Assembly (NCBI GenBank): GCA_035610365.1
Contig: CM069438.1
Coordinates: 46,124,837-46,188,836, forward strand
Direction of reading: 5' to 3'
Source: Aquatica leii
Lineage: Eukaryota > Arthropoda > Insecta > Coleoptera > Lampyridae
Length of the DNA: 64,000 nt
The position numbers and the translations under genes were made by a program. The notes beneath the pieces are model-generated. The model ran no database searches. It worked only from the letters and a program-made list of their open reading frames with translations, and was not told where the DNA came from. Below are positions 21,052-33,230 of this stretch, piece by piece; position 1 is the first letter of the stretch, and each line of letters opens with the position of its first letter.

Positions 21052-23369
21052 TAATTAATTTAATAAAAAAATTTAAAGGTAAAGTAATAAAAAGAATTTG
21101 TATTATATAGTTCTTCCATATTTATTGTTATTAATCTAATTGGTTTAATATTGCGTTAGTTGCATTATATTTAATTGATTTTGTACTTTGTTTAGTTAAA
21201 CAAAATGATTCGAATGAAATTAATAATATATAAATTGTAATTTCTATTAAGAATTAAATTATTTATGTGACTGTAATTATTAATGAACGTTTTTGTTATT
21301 AAAATAATTTTAAACAAATTTTACAAACATTAAAATTTGATTTCTAAAAAATTTTGTTTGTTTTTTGTGAATAAAAGTTGACTCGAAACAGAACGCAATT
21401 TTAATAACGTTCACAATTTAATTTTCTTTTACATTATTCAAAATTTTATTTAATTTGAATAGAGACAAACTGAAAACGTTAAAATGTAAATAATTATTAA
21501 CGTTGTATGAAATATGAATAATTCAAAATTGTTTCTAAAGTATTTTTTTATAATTAAATGTAAAATGAAAGGTTGAAAGATGTAATTTACAGTTCAGTTG
21601 GTAAAAACGTAAAATAGCAATTTCTAGGTACATTTAACTCAAATGGCAAGAGAAATAAAAATCCATTTAGAATATCTTGTTACGTTGCCAATATTCTTGT
21701 ATACAACCGTATAAAGTAATTTTCTGATTCATATCAAGTTTTGATCTAAATACGATTGCAGAATTGTATTATACTGAAAACAAAACTATAGCAAAATAAA
21801 GTTGCAAGCAAAGCGTATTAGAAAAACGAGTACGTAAAGTATTAGAGAGACGAAATCTGGCTACTTCACCTAAATCTACATGTCATCCTCTTGGAACGTT
21901 TGTCATATCAAGATTTTATAAATATTACGTTTAGGATTTTGAAGCGTTCGTAACGTTTATCCATCAGCCATCGGAAATGCATCCTGGAGGTATTCCATTT
22001 CCTTTTGCCCGACACGTGACATTTTTTGTTGTGTTGAATATCCGAGATCTGCTATATTACAATCCAATGAATAATGCATTAGAAACTAGCGTGTATTTGT
22101 CATATGCATGTTCGGTACAGAAAAATACGTAGAAATGCGTTCGATTCTGCTTATGGAAATTTTCACATCGAATTTAATTTATTTGCTATATCATTATTTA
22201 TACATCGTATGATAATATTAAATTAACCTAATATGGGGTTAAAATTCCCGACAAAAAAATATATAAACATTAGGAGATTGAATTTTTATTATAAACAATA
22301 AACATTTTTAATTGATAATTTGTAAAAAGCACAAATGACATCCTACCGTTAAAAATTATTTATTTAATAATATTAGAGATAGGATTATGTCAATCCCAAT
22401 TGAATTTGGTCGTATTTTTTTACAGTTGGATTGATGAATTTATAGAAAATTTTCCAAACTTTTGACAATATAAACAAATTTTAATTTATCGTTATTTACA
22501 TAAAAATTACATTTGCAAAGCGAAACACACAAGAAGGTTTATCATAGTCACTGCACCTGTTGTTGAAGACATTTGTAATTGGATCAAACAAAATTTCTAT
22601 GAATCGGAAGCAAAATTGTTTGCGGCAAGAAGTGTAGACCTATTCTAAATCAATTTTTATATTATAAGCATTTAATTTTTAGGATTGACATTAAGAAATT
22701 GTCACAAAGTATTATTATTTATTTAGAACTACGTGTTTTTAACTTCTTGCAGCGTGTAGAATTTTTGGATCAACATTTAATTTTTTTGAGTTTAACATTT
22801 TGATTAATTTTGTCGATATAAATAAAATCTATAAACCATAGTTAGTAATTTAGCATTTATTTAGACATTTTTATTGTAGATAAAAAAAAATTATAATACA
22901 TTTTTATTTAAAAGTCAATTCCGCAGCGCATAAAATATACAACGCGTTTGTTAAGTGCTTATAACAGATCTGGAAAATTGAAAATCTAGTGCTTATTATA
23001 GTACAATAATTTCAAATTAATTCTAAAACGTTTAATTTTTTTGTTTAAATTATTTCAGCTTGAATAAAAAATATTTAAATTCACAATTTCTTTTGTACAC
23101 TTTTGTTTCTGTTTTTGCTAATCTTAGGTTAATCAGCAAACAAAAATTACAAAAATTTGTGATATTTTAAATTTACATTTCTTAATAACATATTTTACAT
23201 AAATTAAAATAATTATATATTAACTAAATTTATATTGAATATAAATTATTCACAGCTTAATTTACAAAACATAATTTTTTTACCGCTTGAAAAGACGGTG
23301 TAAGTATAAACTTGAAGTTTTAGATATCTTAAATCAAATATTAATTGTTATTTCTAATAATTTTGAAAT
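21052..23369. other. AT-rich DNA, nothing recognised
   Basis: About 2.3 kb with no reading frame of note and no shared repeat seen. A short frame near 22530-22650 is open but matches no family I know. Confidence 0.4.
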
Positions 23370-23527
23370 AATTTTTTTACAGAGTTTACAGGTATCGCAA
23401 ATCTTACAATTATCGGAAGGTGTTGAAAACAAACATAATATAACCTACGTAATATAATGAACAAGGTTTATTACAATTTTTTAAAAATAAGAATGCATAC
23501 ATAAACAATAAAAGAATAAAAAAAAAG
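23370..23527 (+). repeat. Dispersed repeat family W (copy 1)
   Basis: Shares TCGCAAATCTT-ACAATTATCGGA with about 52537-52562, and 23460-23526 is repeated at 24868-24931. Confidence 0.6.
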
Positions 23528-24867
23528 GTGGAACTTTCAGAAATGTAGTCAGACTTTGATTGAATACGTTATTAAATAAGTTAAGTAAACAATTTATATC
23601 GCGGGATTCCTGACAATTGCTAAACCACACTCTAGCTAGATGATGCGCACTTTTAAAAAAACCACAAAACTAAATAATTACTGGATTTTACCCGAGTTTT
23701 ATTGCGGTTCACAGTTCTACAACTTCTAAGATTATAACACGATTCGAGCTACGTTGCCACATTATTTCAGATGTAAAAGTTGCAAAGTGGAGTATCATAT
23801 TTGGAAATGCGCATCCACAGCCAAGCTGTATAACTTACAAGGTTTCTACTCATATCGACTCTCGTTATTCACTCTGGGTATTTTAAACCATTACGATTAT
23901 GATATAACGGCGGCGTTTTGGTAGTCGTTATAAACATAACGATTGTGATGTATAGGCTTGAGACCTTTTTTTGTATGAAAAATGAATTTGGGAGATGTTT
24001 TGCGCATTGGATTATACGAAGAACTGAAAAATGCAATTAGAAAAAGAGTCTTTTTAGTTTAACCGTGTATTTAAGAAAGTAAGGTTAGAAACGTATTCTT
24101 GCACATAAGCAAAAAAGCATTTTACGCGAAAACGGTGACTCGTTTGAAGTAACTACGTAACCAAATGTATAAAAAAGATGTGAGTTATGTAACGGTATGT
24201 TTGCAACTCAGTTTATTCTGAATTAATACAAGATGCTTATACTTTTACGTATTAATTAAAGCCATTATTCAATAGAAAATTTAGGCTATCGAAGGATGAT
24301 GTGCGTCACTTAATAAAGATCGTAGCAAACATTTAAATTTTATTTCATAACAGGTAGTTTTAGTCTGGATTTCATCTATTTCAAAATCTACTGGCCGGAT
24401 GTTTTACGACAGCACGGCGCCTGATCTATATCCTATTCACTCTTATACGTTCGGCGGTCGTATAGCACTCTTTGTTTTTTAAAGGCGATACTTTTTTCCA
24501 AAATAAGGATTGAAAGATAGTGGGCGACATATCGATATAATTAAACACCGATACAGCAAACTTATTTTACCAATGATTGTTATGTCGAACGTTATCTTCG
24601 ACCATTAAAATCTGATAGCGGTTGGTCGCTAAGTATAACAAAAGTGTTACAGCATCAGGCTAAATAAATTAAACCCAATGAGAATAACAAATAAACTATT
24701 ACCCTAAAACGTTGCAAGGAAGTTGCACATATACATTTTTATAGAAGGCAAAATTTACTATAAAAAAATCCGCGGAAGGGTACAATTATTTTCTATAGTT
24801 TAGAAGATACAAGTGTGCAAAGTTACACGATAATGTCTTACAATACAGTAAAATGCTGTAACTCTTA
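23528..24867 (+). repeat. Composite repeat X-B-Z (copy 2)
   Basis: Family X (23528-23830, from GGTGGAACTTTCAG to the CATCCACAG motif), segment B (about 23830-24690, matching 31795-32640 over its whole length) and the first part of Z (24690-24867). Segment B carries CTCGTTAT motifs near both ends in opposite orientation, which hints at a separate TIR element. No coding frame. The block is bracketed by a 64- to 67-bp direct repeat. Confidence 0.7.
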
Positions 24868-25090
24868 AACAAGGTTTATTACAATTTTCAAAAATAAGAA
24901 TGCATACATAAATAATAAAAAAATAAAAAAACACAAATAACTAGTATTCTAGGTACATATTAAACGAGAATATGGTCGTATGATAATTCACCAATTGTTT
25001 GTATTTAATATTTATCCATGAAATGCCTGAGAATTGTTTCCTATAACCTCTTCATTGCTGGAAGATGATGAATCAGCAACAACCAACCAA
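24868..25090 (-). repeat. Repeat family W (copy 2) with a short coding tail
   Basis: Matches 52560-52640 and 56260-56365. On the minus strand the last part reads VADSSSSSNEEVIGNNSQAF, then HG and a stop. The copy near 56300 keeps the same phase (SSSSSDKEVMGNNSQAFHG), so it is probably the C-terminus of an unrecognised repeat-borne protein. Confidence 0.55.
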
Positions 25091-25149
25091 CCTTTTAGCA
25101 ACTATCTCAATCAAAAAAATGCAGTTGTTTTCCTTTAGTTATATTTTTC

Positions 25150-27856
25150 CCCAAAAGATGAATTTGTCCAAATCTGCCCCATAGTGGGACACATTTGGAC
25201 AAGTTTTGGGGTACATTTGGACAAGTCTAATAACATTCAGAATTTATTCATTTTTAAGAGAATAAAAGACATACATAATAGAAATAGTTCATTGAACATT
25301 ATAACCGTCAAAATTTTATGAGCGAGCACATCCTGGAAGTTCCTAGTGCTTCTACAGGGTTAGGAATTATTGAAACGATGTCTTCTCTGGAAACAGTCGA
25401 AATATCTTGCAAGTTTGGTAAGCAAAAACCACTTTTATACTTTCGTAAAAAATTTACTGTATAAGAGCCATCATTATTGCAAGATTTCACTTTGCCAATG
25501 TAATGTAATGCCCTTTTGTTGGTCGGAAATTTGACAAGCAAATAATCATTATAATTGATTACGTCGTCATCCAATAACATGGGCACATCATTGTCTTGAA
25601 ACTCATCCAGGGAATCGGATAGATCGTCAAAAAATGTTTTCTCATGAACAATATTCTGTGGCAAATTCACATCATAATTTGAGGAGTCACTTTCTATTTT
25701 TTTCAACTTTTTCTTTGGTGCCTTCTTTTTGCCCTTCTGCTAAACTTTTGTATCTTTTTTGTTCACTTCACCTCCACTTTGTAATATATTCCCCTTAGTG
25801 TTTTTTCTTTCCAACTTTTGTTTTCTCATAGTTTCCAATTCTTGAATTCTTTCCTTCTCCGGTGTGCTTTCCATTTGTTTTCCTCGGGCCTGCCTTTGGT
25901 AATGGTCTGACGATGTTGATGGATAATATTTTAGCTTTTGGTGTTGTAACGCGATTTACTATGTCATTTAATAACATTCTTATCGTCATAGTCACTTCAT
26001 CAATTTTGGAATCGGCCACATTGCTAGTGCTCATGCTGATGGACGTAATAAACGAATTGTTATATGTAATAGTAGTTGGCAATTCACACTGTTTCATTTG
26101 AACTTCAGGATTTGCCCGATCTGTGACGAATAACCCCATAAAATCGTTATCATTAAAAATCATAGAATTAATAGGCCACAAGCCGGTACTGGAGAAGCTG
26201 CTGATAATGTTTTTTGGTGTAAATAAAGATCTGCAGTGAGTTTAGCGGTGTCATAAATTCCAATTGGTTTTCCAGGATTTGAAATCATGAAGTCATTAAA
26301 GGTAGCCTTACATCTGGTCTTAAATGGGCTATAAATGCACCTATCTAGGGGCTGCAACTTGTGGGTGAAATGGGGTGGAAATAACAGTAGAACTATGCCA
26401 TTTTCACGACAATAGTTTATCGCCTCAAGTGAAGTGTGTGTTTCATGGTTATCAAGCAACAAAAGAATTGGATTTGCTTGGATACAACCTGTATGTTTTT
26501 GAAGATGCTCCAATAACTGAGGAAACATTTTTGAAGACATCCACCCTGACTTCTCGGCAAAGCCTATTGCCCCAGGTACGGAACCATACATAAACTGCTC
26601 CTTCAAACGTACACAAGGGAATACATATCCCGGAGGAATTGTATTTCCCACAGCAGAAATGAAGCCGCACATTATAACTAATACGCTCCTTTCAACTGAA
26701 ACGCACTGGCCTACTCCTTTTGTCCCTGTTTCGGCAATAACTTTTGGAGCTTGAAGAACGGTTGTCACACCAGTTTCGTCAGTATTCCAATTACGATTAG
26801 GAGAAAAATTGTATTTTTGTTGAACTTTCGCATAATTCTTAAAAAACGAAGTAACATTGGCTTTGTTGAAAGCCGCTGCTCGTGCAATGCTGTTATTTTC
26901 TGCTTTCCGATAGGAAAGTCTCTGATGACGACTCATGAATGATCTCATCCATTCTACCCCAGCTATTTTATTTTCGTTCCATGTGTCTGTAATTTTTTTA
27001 CATAACATACTTGCATATTTATATGCCAACTGCCGCGTTGACTTGTAGGTCAACCCATAAAATATTTTGGAAGATTGCTGTAAATAAATTTCCAACTGCT
27101 TTTCTTCTCCTGGAGAGAATATTTGACGGGTAGCATATTTTGATAAAAGAGACGCATCCTCATTTGAACTACTGCTTTCATTTCTCGAGTCAATTAAATT
27201 CTTCTTACTTTTAAATTTCTTAAGACGGCCATAAAGAGTTGATTTTGGGATATTGCAGCCATGAGAATCGACATTTGGCGAATGAGCACAGCTTTAATAG
27301 ATTTTTTTAAATCATCTTTTGGAATATCAGGGCGATTTCTCTTTTTGATGTAGTTACGCACCATCCTAAAAAGTAAAATCAATCAAAATGTGTTTTCTTG
27401 ATGTTTTCTCTTAGCAATGTAGGTACCTATGACTTTATTTGTGAAGAGGAGCAGATTCGGACAGTCCGAAACTGCCCCACTTGATTTGTCCGAATGTGCC
27501 CCATTTAAAAAAAACAAGAAAATTACTGAATAAAAATTCCCGCGCGATTCACATTCCTTTTGATGAGGTTACATATCGCACAACATATTAATATCTACGG
27601 TAAATAGGATAAAACTTACCTCACTGTTGCTGATAAAGCTTACAATAACTCTAAAAAAATAAATAAAAGCAGCACTGTGTTTCAATTTTATAATAAATAT
27701 TTCGGAAGTAATTGATGGCGGTCAAGATTTACGTATCATAGATCTACTACTATAAAAGTATATTGTACTGTCAATACGATAGTGTGATAACACTGCAAGG
27801 CGGTAAATTTGAATTGTCCGGAGGTGCCCCATGTCCGATCCTACCCCACCTTACCC
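25150..27856 (-). mobile_element. pogo/Tigger-type DNA transposon 1
   Basis: Broken transposase of the pogo family with flanking sequences rich in GGGGCA...TTTGGACAA-type blocks: about 25170-25235 on the left; 27445-27505 and 27805-27850 on the right. These look like subterminal or terminal repeats of the element. The right end is best placed at 27855-27856, where TA is followed by sequence (catctttta) that is continuous in the X copy near 61228; this suggests insertion into X at a TA. The left end could not be fixed. Confidence 0.7.
25308..27364 (-). pseudogene. pogo/Tigger transposase 1, broken
   Basis: From ATG 27362-27364: MVRNYIKKRNRPDIP, then in a shifted frame GCNIPKSTLYGRLKKFK (psq-type helix-turn-helix), then FSPGEEKQLEIYLQQ and AGVEWMRSFMSRHQRLSYRK (CENP-B-type region). 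The DDE domain follows: WNTDETGVTTV (first Asp, about 26760-26800), LLLLDNHETHTS (second Asp, about 26450) and PPHFTHKLQPLDRCIYSPFK (about 26350). The C-terminal frame 25308-25706 has a YLLVKFPT...YIGKV segment seen at the end of several insect pogo transposases. Breaks lie near 27300, 26170 and 25741. It would cut and paste the element at TA sites if intact; it is not. Confidence 0.85.
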
Positions 27857-27905
27857 TACATCTTTTACAGAAAATTTTTCTAGAGAAGCACAAAAATGAG
27901 TATTT
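27857..27905 (+). repeat. Fragment of repeat X between two Tigger elements
   Basis: CATCTTTTACAGAAAAT through GCTGTGTTGGTAACAC matches about 61230-61305, so this is host repeat X isolated between two transposon insertions. Confidence 0.65.
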
Positions 27906-28707
27906 GGGCTGTGTTGGTAACACTTAGGATCATATAGTGTTTGAAATACTTGCGGGGAAACACTAGTAATGGAGGAATGGTATTTCCCATAGCGTTTATA
28001 GCTCCCACCATTGTTACGAGTGTACCCTTTTTGCTTGAAGTGATGTGTCCCACTTGCCTTTGGCCTTTAGCAGCTAAAACCTTTCCGGGATTTTGCACTG
28101 TCGTTAACGCTGTTTCGTCGACGTTGTAGATTTGACAGGCATTTAGTTTATATTTTTCTATAAGCCCCTTTAAGTTTATGAAAAATTTATCAACCACTGG
28201 TTTATTAAAACCCATAACCCTTTCCAGAGAAGTTGCTTCCGCTGTTCTTATAGCAATGTCTTTGTTCCTCTTAATAAATCCCGTAAACCAGTCTTTTCCC
28301 GCGGTTTGATTTTCGCTCCAAGGCGTCGGAATATTTTATTTATTAGCAATTGCCAACTTATAGGCCAATTTACGGGAGTTTTTGGTCGTCAAACCGTGAT
28401 GTAAATTATCCATAGTTTTTAGATATCTACACAAATGCTGCTCCTCTTTACTAAAAAAAATTTTTCTGATTGTATAACTTGGGCACATGCGTGGACTACC
28501 TTCTAAATCGGGATTATTTCAATTTCTGTTATTTCTGGATTCCCTACATTTTTCTATATATTTTCGTAGGGTAGTGCGAGGAATATTGTAATTAATGGCA
28601 GCTCTTTTGATAGAAAAACCTCTTTCAAAAACTGCATATACTGCATTTTTCATGCTCTCGTCACTGGTTTTTCCAATGCCAGGATTTTTTAAACCTTTTC
28701 GTGGCAT
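27906..28707 (-). pseudogene. pogo/Tigger transposase 2, C-terminally truncated
   Basis: From ATG 28705-28707: MPRKGLKNPGIGKTS, then RGFSIKRAAINYNIPRTTLR (psq helix-turn-helix), a stop, FSKEEQHLCRYLKTM, AGKDWFTGFIKRN (CENP-B-like) and ACQIYNVDETALTTVQNPGK (first catalytic Asp, about 28080-28110). The frame continues with NAMGNTIPPLLVFPRKYFKH and ends where repeat X begins. The second Asp and the third acidic residue are absent. In-frame stops (near 28343 and 28518) confirm decay. Confidence 0.85.
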
Positions 28708-29345
28708 TACTGCAACCTCAGAAAGAAACAAATATAGCTATAATATGAACATGCCCTTAATCCCTGCTTACTACATACAATCAATATAAGAACTGACCCA
28801 AACAAATATAAAACCAATTAAAACCGGTACCTAGGTATAAAACAACAATATAATGATAAATGACTAGTAACATTATGATGAATATAGCTATATTTGTTTT
28901 AACAATTTCAATAATTATAAGGCAATCGGTTTAAAAATATGAAAAACAGTGACCACTGTATACTTAATAAATGTGGCCACTGTTCGCAAATCGCACTTTA
29001 TCAAACATCGTAACTTAAAATATATTAAAACCAAAATTCTTACCTTTTCGAGTATGAATATAATACCTTCAAGGACGACACTTACACCTATGAACTGCAA
29101 AGTACAAAAAACAACTTTTAAGTTTATTGGGGAACACTTTAAATGTGTATTAAATAAAAAGTATTAACTGCACACAAAGAAAATTCACGTGTTTCATTAC
29201 TATACTTAGCAACAACTGAATCATCGATTGTTGAAAATAATCGCTTAAAGTACCTATACACACAAACCAGATGTCAGTGTTATCGGATATTCCACTAAAA
29301 CTTTACGAAGAAGTGACCACTGTACCAGCATGGCCACTGTAGCCT
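27906..29345 (-). mobile_element. pogo/Tigger-type DNA transposon 2, truncated
   Basis: Contains the N-terminal half of a second, different Tigger transposase. The right end near 29345 carries inverted CAGTGGTC/TGACCACTG-like motifs (also near 28950-28985), beyond which repeat X resumes at TACTGGATTTTACC. The left end cuts the transposase just after the first catalytic Asp block, so the element is truncated there. Confidence 0.7.
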
Positions 29346-30560
29346 GACCTCTCTTACTGGATTTTACCTGAGTTTTATGGCGGTTCACAGTTCTACAGCT
29401 TCTAAGATTATTACACGATTCGAGTTACGTTGCCACATCTTTTCAAATGTAAAAGTTGCAAAGTGAAGATTTCATCTTTGGAAATGTGCATCCACAGTTT
29501 AAAAATCGAATTCTTTTCAACAGTTTGTCGCGTTCGCGATTCCGTGCCATATCTAAAAAAAACTTACTGCAGATTGGATTCGCAATAAAAACATTTTGCG
29601 ACGCAGAATAATCGACATACCTTTTTATTAAATTCTCTTTTTTTTAAGGATTCTGCAATTTCTTCTGCAATTAATGTCAAACAAATGCGCTACTGACTAT
29701 AAAAAAGCATTAGAGTGATGAACTTTACTTTAACATACATCTTTTCTCTAGTCTTAACAGATCTATAACGTTAATAATCTTTGCTTTGACTGTTAATACA
29801 ATTTCGACATTCAAAATTAACTTAAATTTTATTTTGCCTACTTTCGTCCTATCTTGAACACTTTACAGTAAAATTGTTTATAATTTAAACTAGTAATTAC
29901 TGATAGTTTTTATTATTAAACTTTATAAATCAGGTATATTAGATTATTTTGTTTACGCATTTTAGAATTTGAACATAAATTATCGGTTTAGTAGAACATG
30001 TGTGTTTCGGTTGAGTTGCTTTTGGTGACCACCGCGGCTTTTTTTGCGGCTAAGGGTAGCTTTGTCGATGTCGTAATATTACACCAGCATCGAAACCGCC
30101 ACAATTTTTGTATTCAAATGATTTGCTTAATAGTTTAATATAACCAATAAACTATTGCCCTAAAACGTTGCAAGATAGAAGAAAGTTGGAGATAAATATT
30201 TTTATAGAGGACAAAATTTACTATAAAAAAGTCGGCAGAAAGGGTATAATTACTTTCAATAATTTAAAAAATACAAGTGTGCAAAGTTGCACGGAAATTA
30301 CATTAAAATTCTGTAACTCTTAAATTATCAGATATAGTTAAACACTCCCACAGACTTTTTTGTAGTAAATTTTGTGCTCAATAAATTGTTTATGTGCCAT
30401 TTTTATCTATATTGTACCGTTTTTGCAGCGTACAAGACCGAATCTTGCACGGATCTAATTTTTCAATTACTATAATCATTATTCATCACTGCTGAGTGGA
30501 TTTAATACTTATTATATAAAACGAAATATAAGGAATATATTGTTTTATACCTGTTTAGGC
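29346..30560 (+). repeat. Composite repeat X-Z (copy 3)
   Basis: X (29346-29990), a GTGTTTCGGTTGAGTTG...ACCACCGCGGC segment (30000-30130, also at 31320-31460), then Z (30150-30560). Z here contains an inverted repeat: 30213-30260 pairs with 30325-30374 (AAATTTACTATAAAAAAGTC against its reverse). No coding frame. Confidence 0.7.
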
Positions 30561-30589
30561 AACAGTTATTAGAACATATTTTAGTTGTG

Positions 30590-33230
30590 TTGTGTTAGTA
30601 ACGCTTAGGTTCTTTTTTCCAAGCGATGTACAGAAAGAAACACAACGTAAGCAATAAAATCTCAAAACATCGAACTTTATTTGACACAATACATTTTCAA
30701 GGCAAATAATCAGCTTCGCAAAGCTGAAATAGTCATATTGCGCTCACAAGCATGTTATCCGAGAAAAGGTCGAACAAATTGAGCCTCGCGTTCACTGACT
30801 GCCATTTTCTGCTGGCTTAGATACGATTAAAAACATTCGGATAAATGTAAAATTTAAAATTTTCTCTGGACACATTTTAAAGCCAACGTGGAACTTTCAG
30901 AAATTTTGCCAGACTTTGATTGAATACGGTTGGATTAAATAAACAATTTATATCGCGTGATCCCTGGCAATTGTTTCACTACACTCAACTTAATTGACAC
31001 ACGTTTTAAAAAAAACAAAACAAAATGATTACTGGACTTTACTAGAGTTTTGTAACGGTTCACAATTCAACAGCTTCTAAGATTATGATACGATTCGTGC
31101 TACGTTGTCACATCCTTTCAGATGTAAAACTTTCGAAGTGGAGATTTCACCTTTGGAAATGTGCATCCACAGTTTAAAAAATAACTTTACAGTAATATCC
31201 TTTATGACTCAAACTAGTAATTACTGATAGTTTTTATTATAAAACTTTATAAATCAGATTTATTAAATTACTCCTTCGTTTACGCATTTTAAAATTTGAA
31301 CATAAATTATCGGTTTAGTCGAACATGTGTGTTTCGGTCTAGTTGATTTTGGTGACCACCGCGGTTTTTTTTTGCGGGTAAGGGTACCTTTGTCAGTGTG
31401 GTAATATCTGGAGTTAGTTTTCTTGTAAACCATCCTGCATTGAAACCGCCACAATTTTTGTATTAAGATGATTTGTTTAATTTCCTTAGATTTATTCCGA
31501 CAGCGGGAGAAAAAATCAACGTACTAGAAGGACACCTGCAAACTATGGTGAATTTTTGCAAGTAGATTAACATGTGACCTCTGTTTCGCTTTAGTGATAA
31601 GAATGTTTCTTTTTCGGGCACATGTTTTTACTTCTACTGCGTTATATAGAGTTTTAACACTGTTGGACCATCGCCTCCAGGGTTCACATGAGTTGAATTA
31701 TGTTTTCAGACAATTAGCTTAATGCTATATCACTCTCCTTATAACTAGCGATGTCGTTATCTAGCCAAATCGTTATTTGTGTAAAATCGGTATGCTGTAT
31801 AACTTATAACGGTCCCACTCATGTCGGTTCTCGTTATCCACTCTCGTTATTTTAAACCATAACAATTATGATATAACGGCGGCGTTTTGGTAGCCGTTAT
31901 AAACAACACGAATGTGATGTATAGGCTTAAAAGCTTTTTTTATGAAAAAATGAATTTTGGAGATGTTTTGCGCGTTGCATTATACGAGGAACTGGAAAAT
32001 GCAATCAGAAAAAGAGTCTTTTCAGTTTTACCGTGTATTTAAGAAAGTAAGGTTAGAAACGTATTTTTTTATACAGGCAAAGGAGCATTTTACGCAAAAA
32101 CAACGATCCGTTTGAAGTAACCACGTAAACAAAATATATAAAAAAGGTGTAAGTTATGTAACGGTTTGTTTTGCAACTCAGTTTTATTTCGAATTAATAC
32201 AAGATGCTTATACTTTTACGTATTAATTAAAGCCGTTATTCAATAGAAAATTGGAGCTATTGAGGGATGATGTGCGTCACTTAATAGAGGTCGTAGCAAA
32301 CATTTGAATTTTATTTCATACCAGGTAGTTTAAGTCTGGATTTTTTTTATTTCAAAATCTACCGACCAGATGTTTTACGACGGCACGGCGCGAGGCCTAT
32401 ATCCTATTCACTCTTATACGTTCGGTGGTCGTATAGCACTCTTTGTTTTTTTAAAAGCGATACTTTTTTCCAAAATAAGGATTGCAAGGTAGTGGGCTAC
32501 ATATCAATATAATTAAAATACCGATACAGCAAATCTATTTTACCAGTGATTGTTATGTCGATCGTTATCTTCGACCATTAGAATCTGATAGCGATTGGTC
32601 GCTAAGTATAACGAGAGTGTTACAACATCAGGCTGAATAAAGTAAACCCAATGAGAATAACGAATATACTATTATCCTAAAACGTTGCAAGATAGAGAAA
32701 AGTTGCACATATACATTTTCATAGAGGTCAAAATTTATTATTAAAAAATCCGCAGAAGGGTACAATTACCTTCTATAGTTTAAAAAATACAAGTGTGCAA
32801 AGTTATACAATAATGTCTTACATTACATTAAATTCTTAAACTATTAGATATAATTATACCCTCCCGCGGACTTTTTTTCAGTAAATTTTGTGCTCTATAA
32901 ATATGTTTATGCGCAATTTTCTATATTGTACCGTTTTTGCAGCATACAAAGCGGAAGCTCCCGCGGATCTGATTCTGCAATTACTATAATTATTTTTCAG
33001 CTTTGCTGAGTGAAGACTGATTATATTTTTAAAACATTAAACAAATTATAAGGAATATCTTGTTTAATAATAATAAACACTGCATCCGAAAAATACAAAA
33101 AATGAAGTGAAACTGGGCACCACCGCAAGTTCCCAGATTTGTTTCATCTGAGCATTTTATCGTTTCTTTACACGAGCCTTCGAATAAAGCTCCCTATAAG
33201 TGTTTTCAACATTAAAAAATTTGTACTATT
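30590..33230 (+). repeat. Composite repeat X-B-Z (copy 4)
   Basis: X (about 30600-31300), the GTGTTTCGG segment (31320-31470), an unmatched stretch (31480-31790), B (31795-32640) and Z (32640-33230). B matches 23830-24690 and Z matches 12480-13050 inverted. This is the longest version of the composite in the window. Short frames here are not conserved between copies. Confidence 0.7.
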
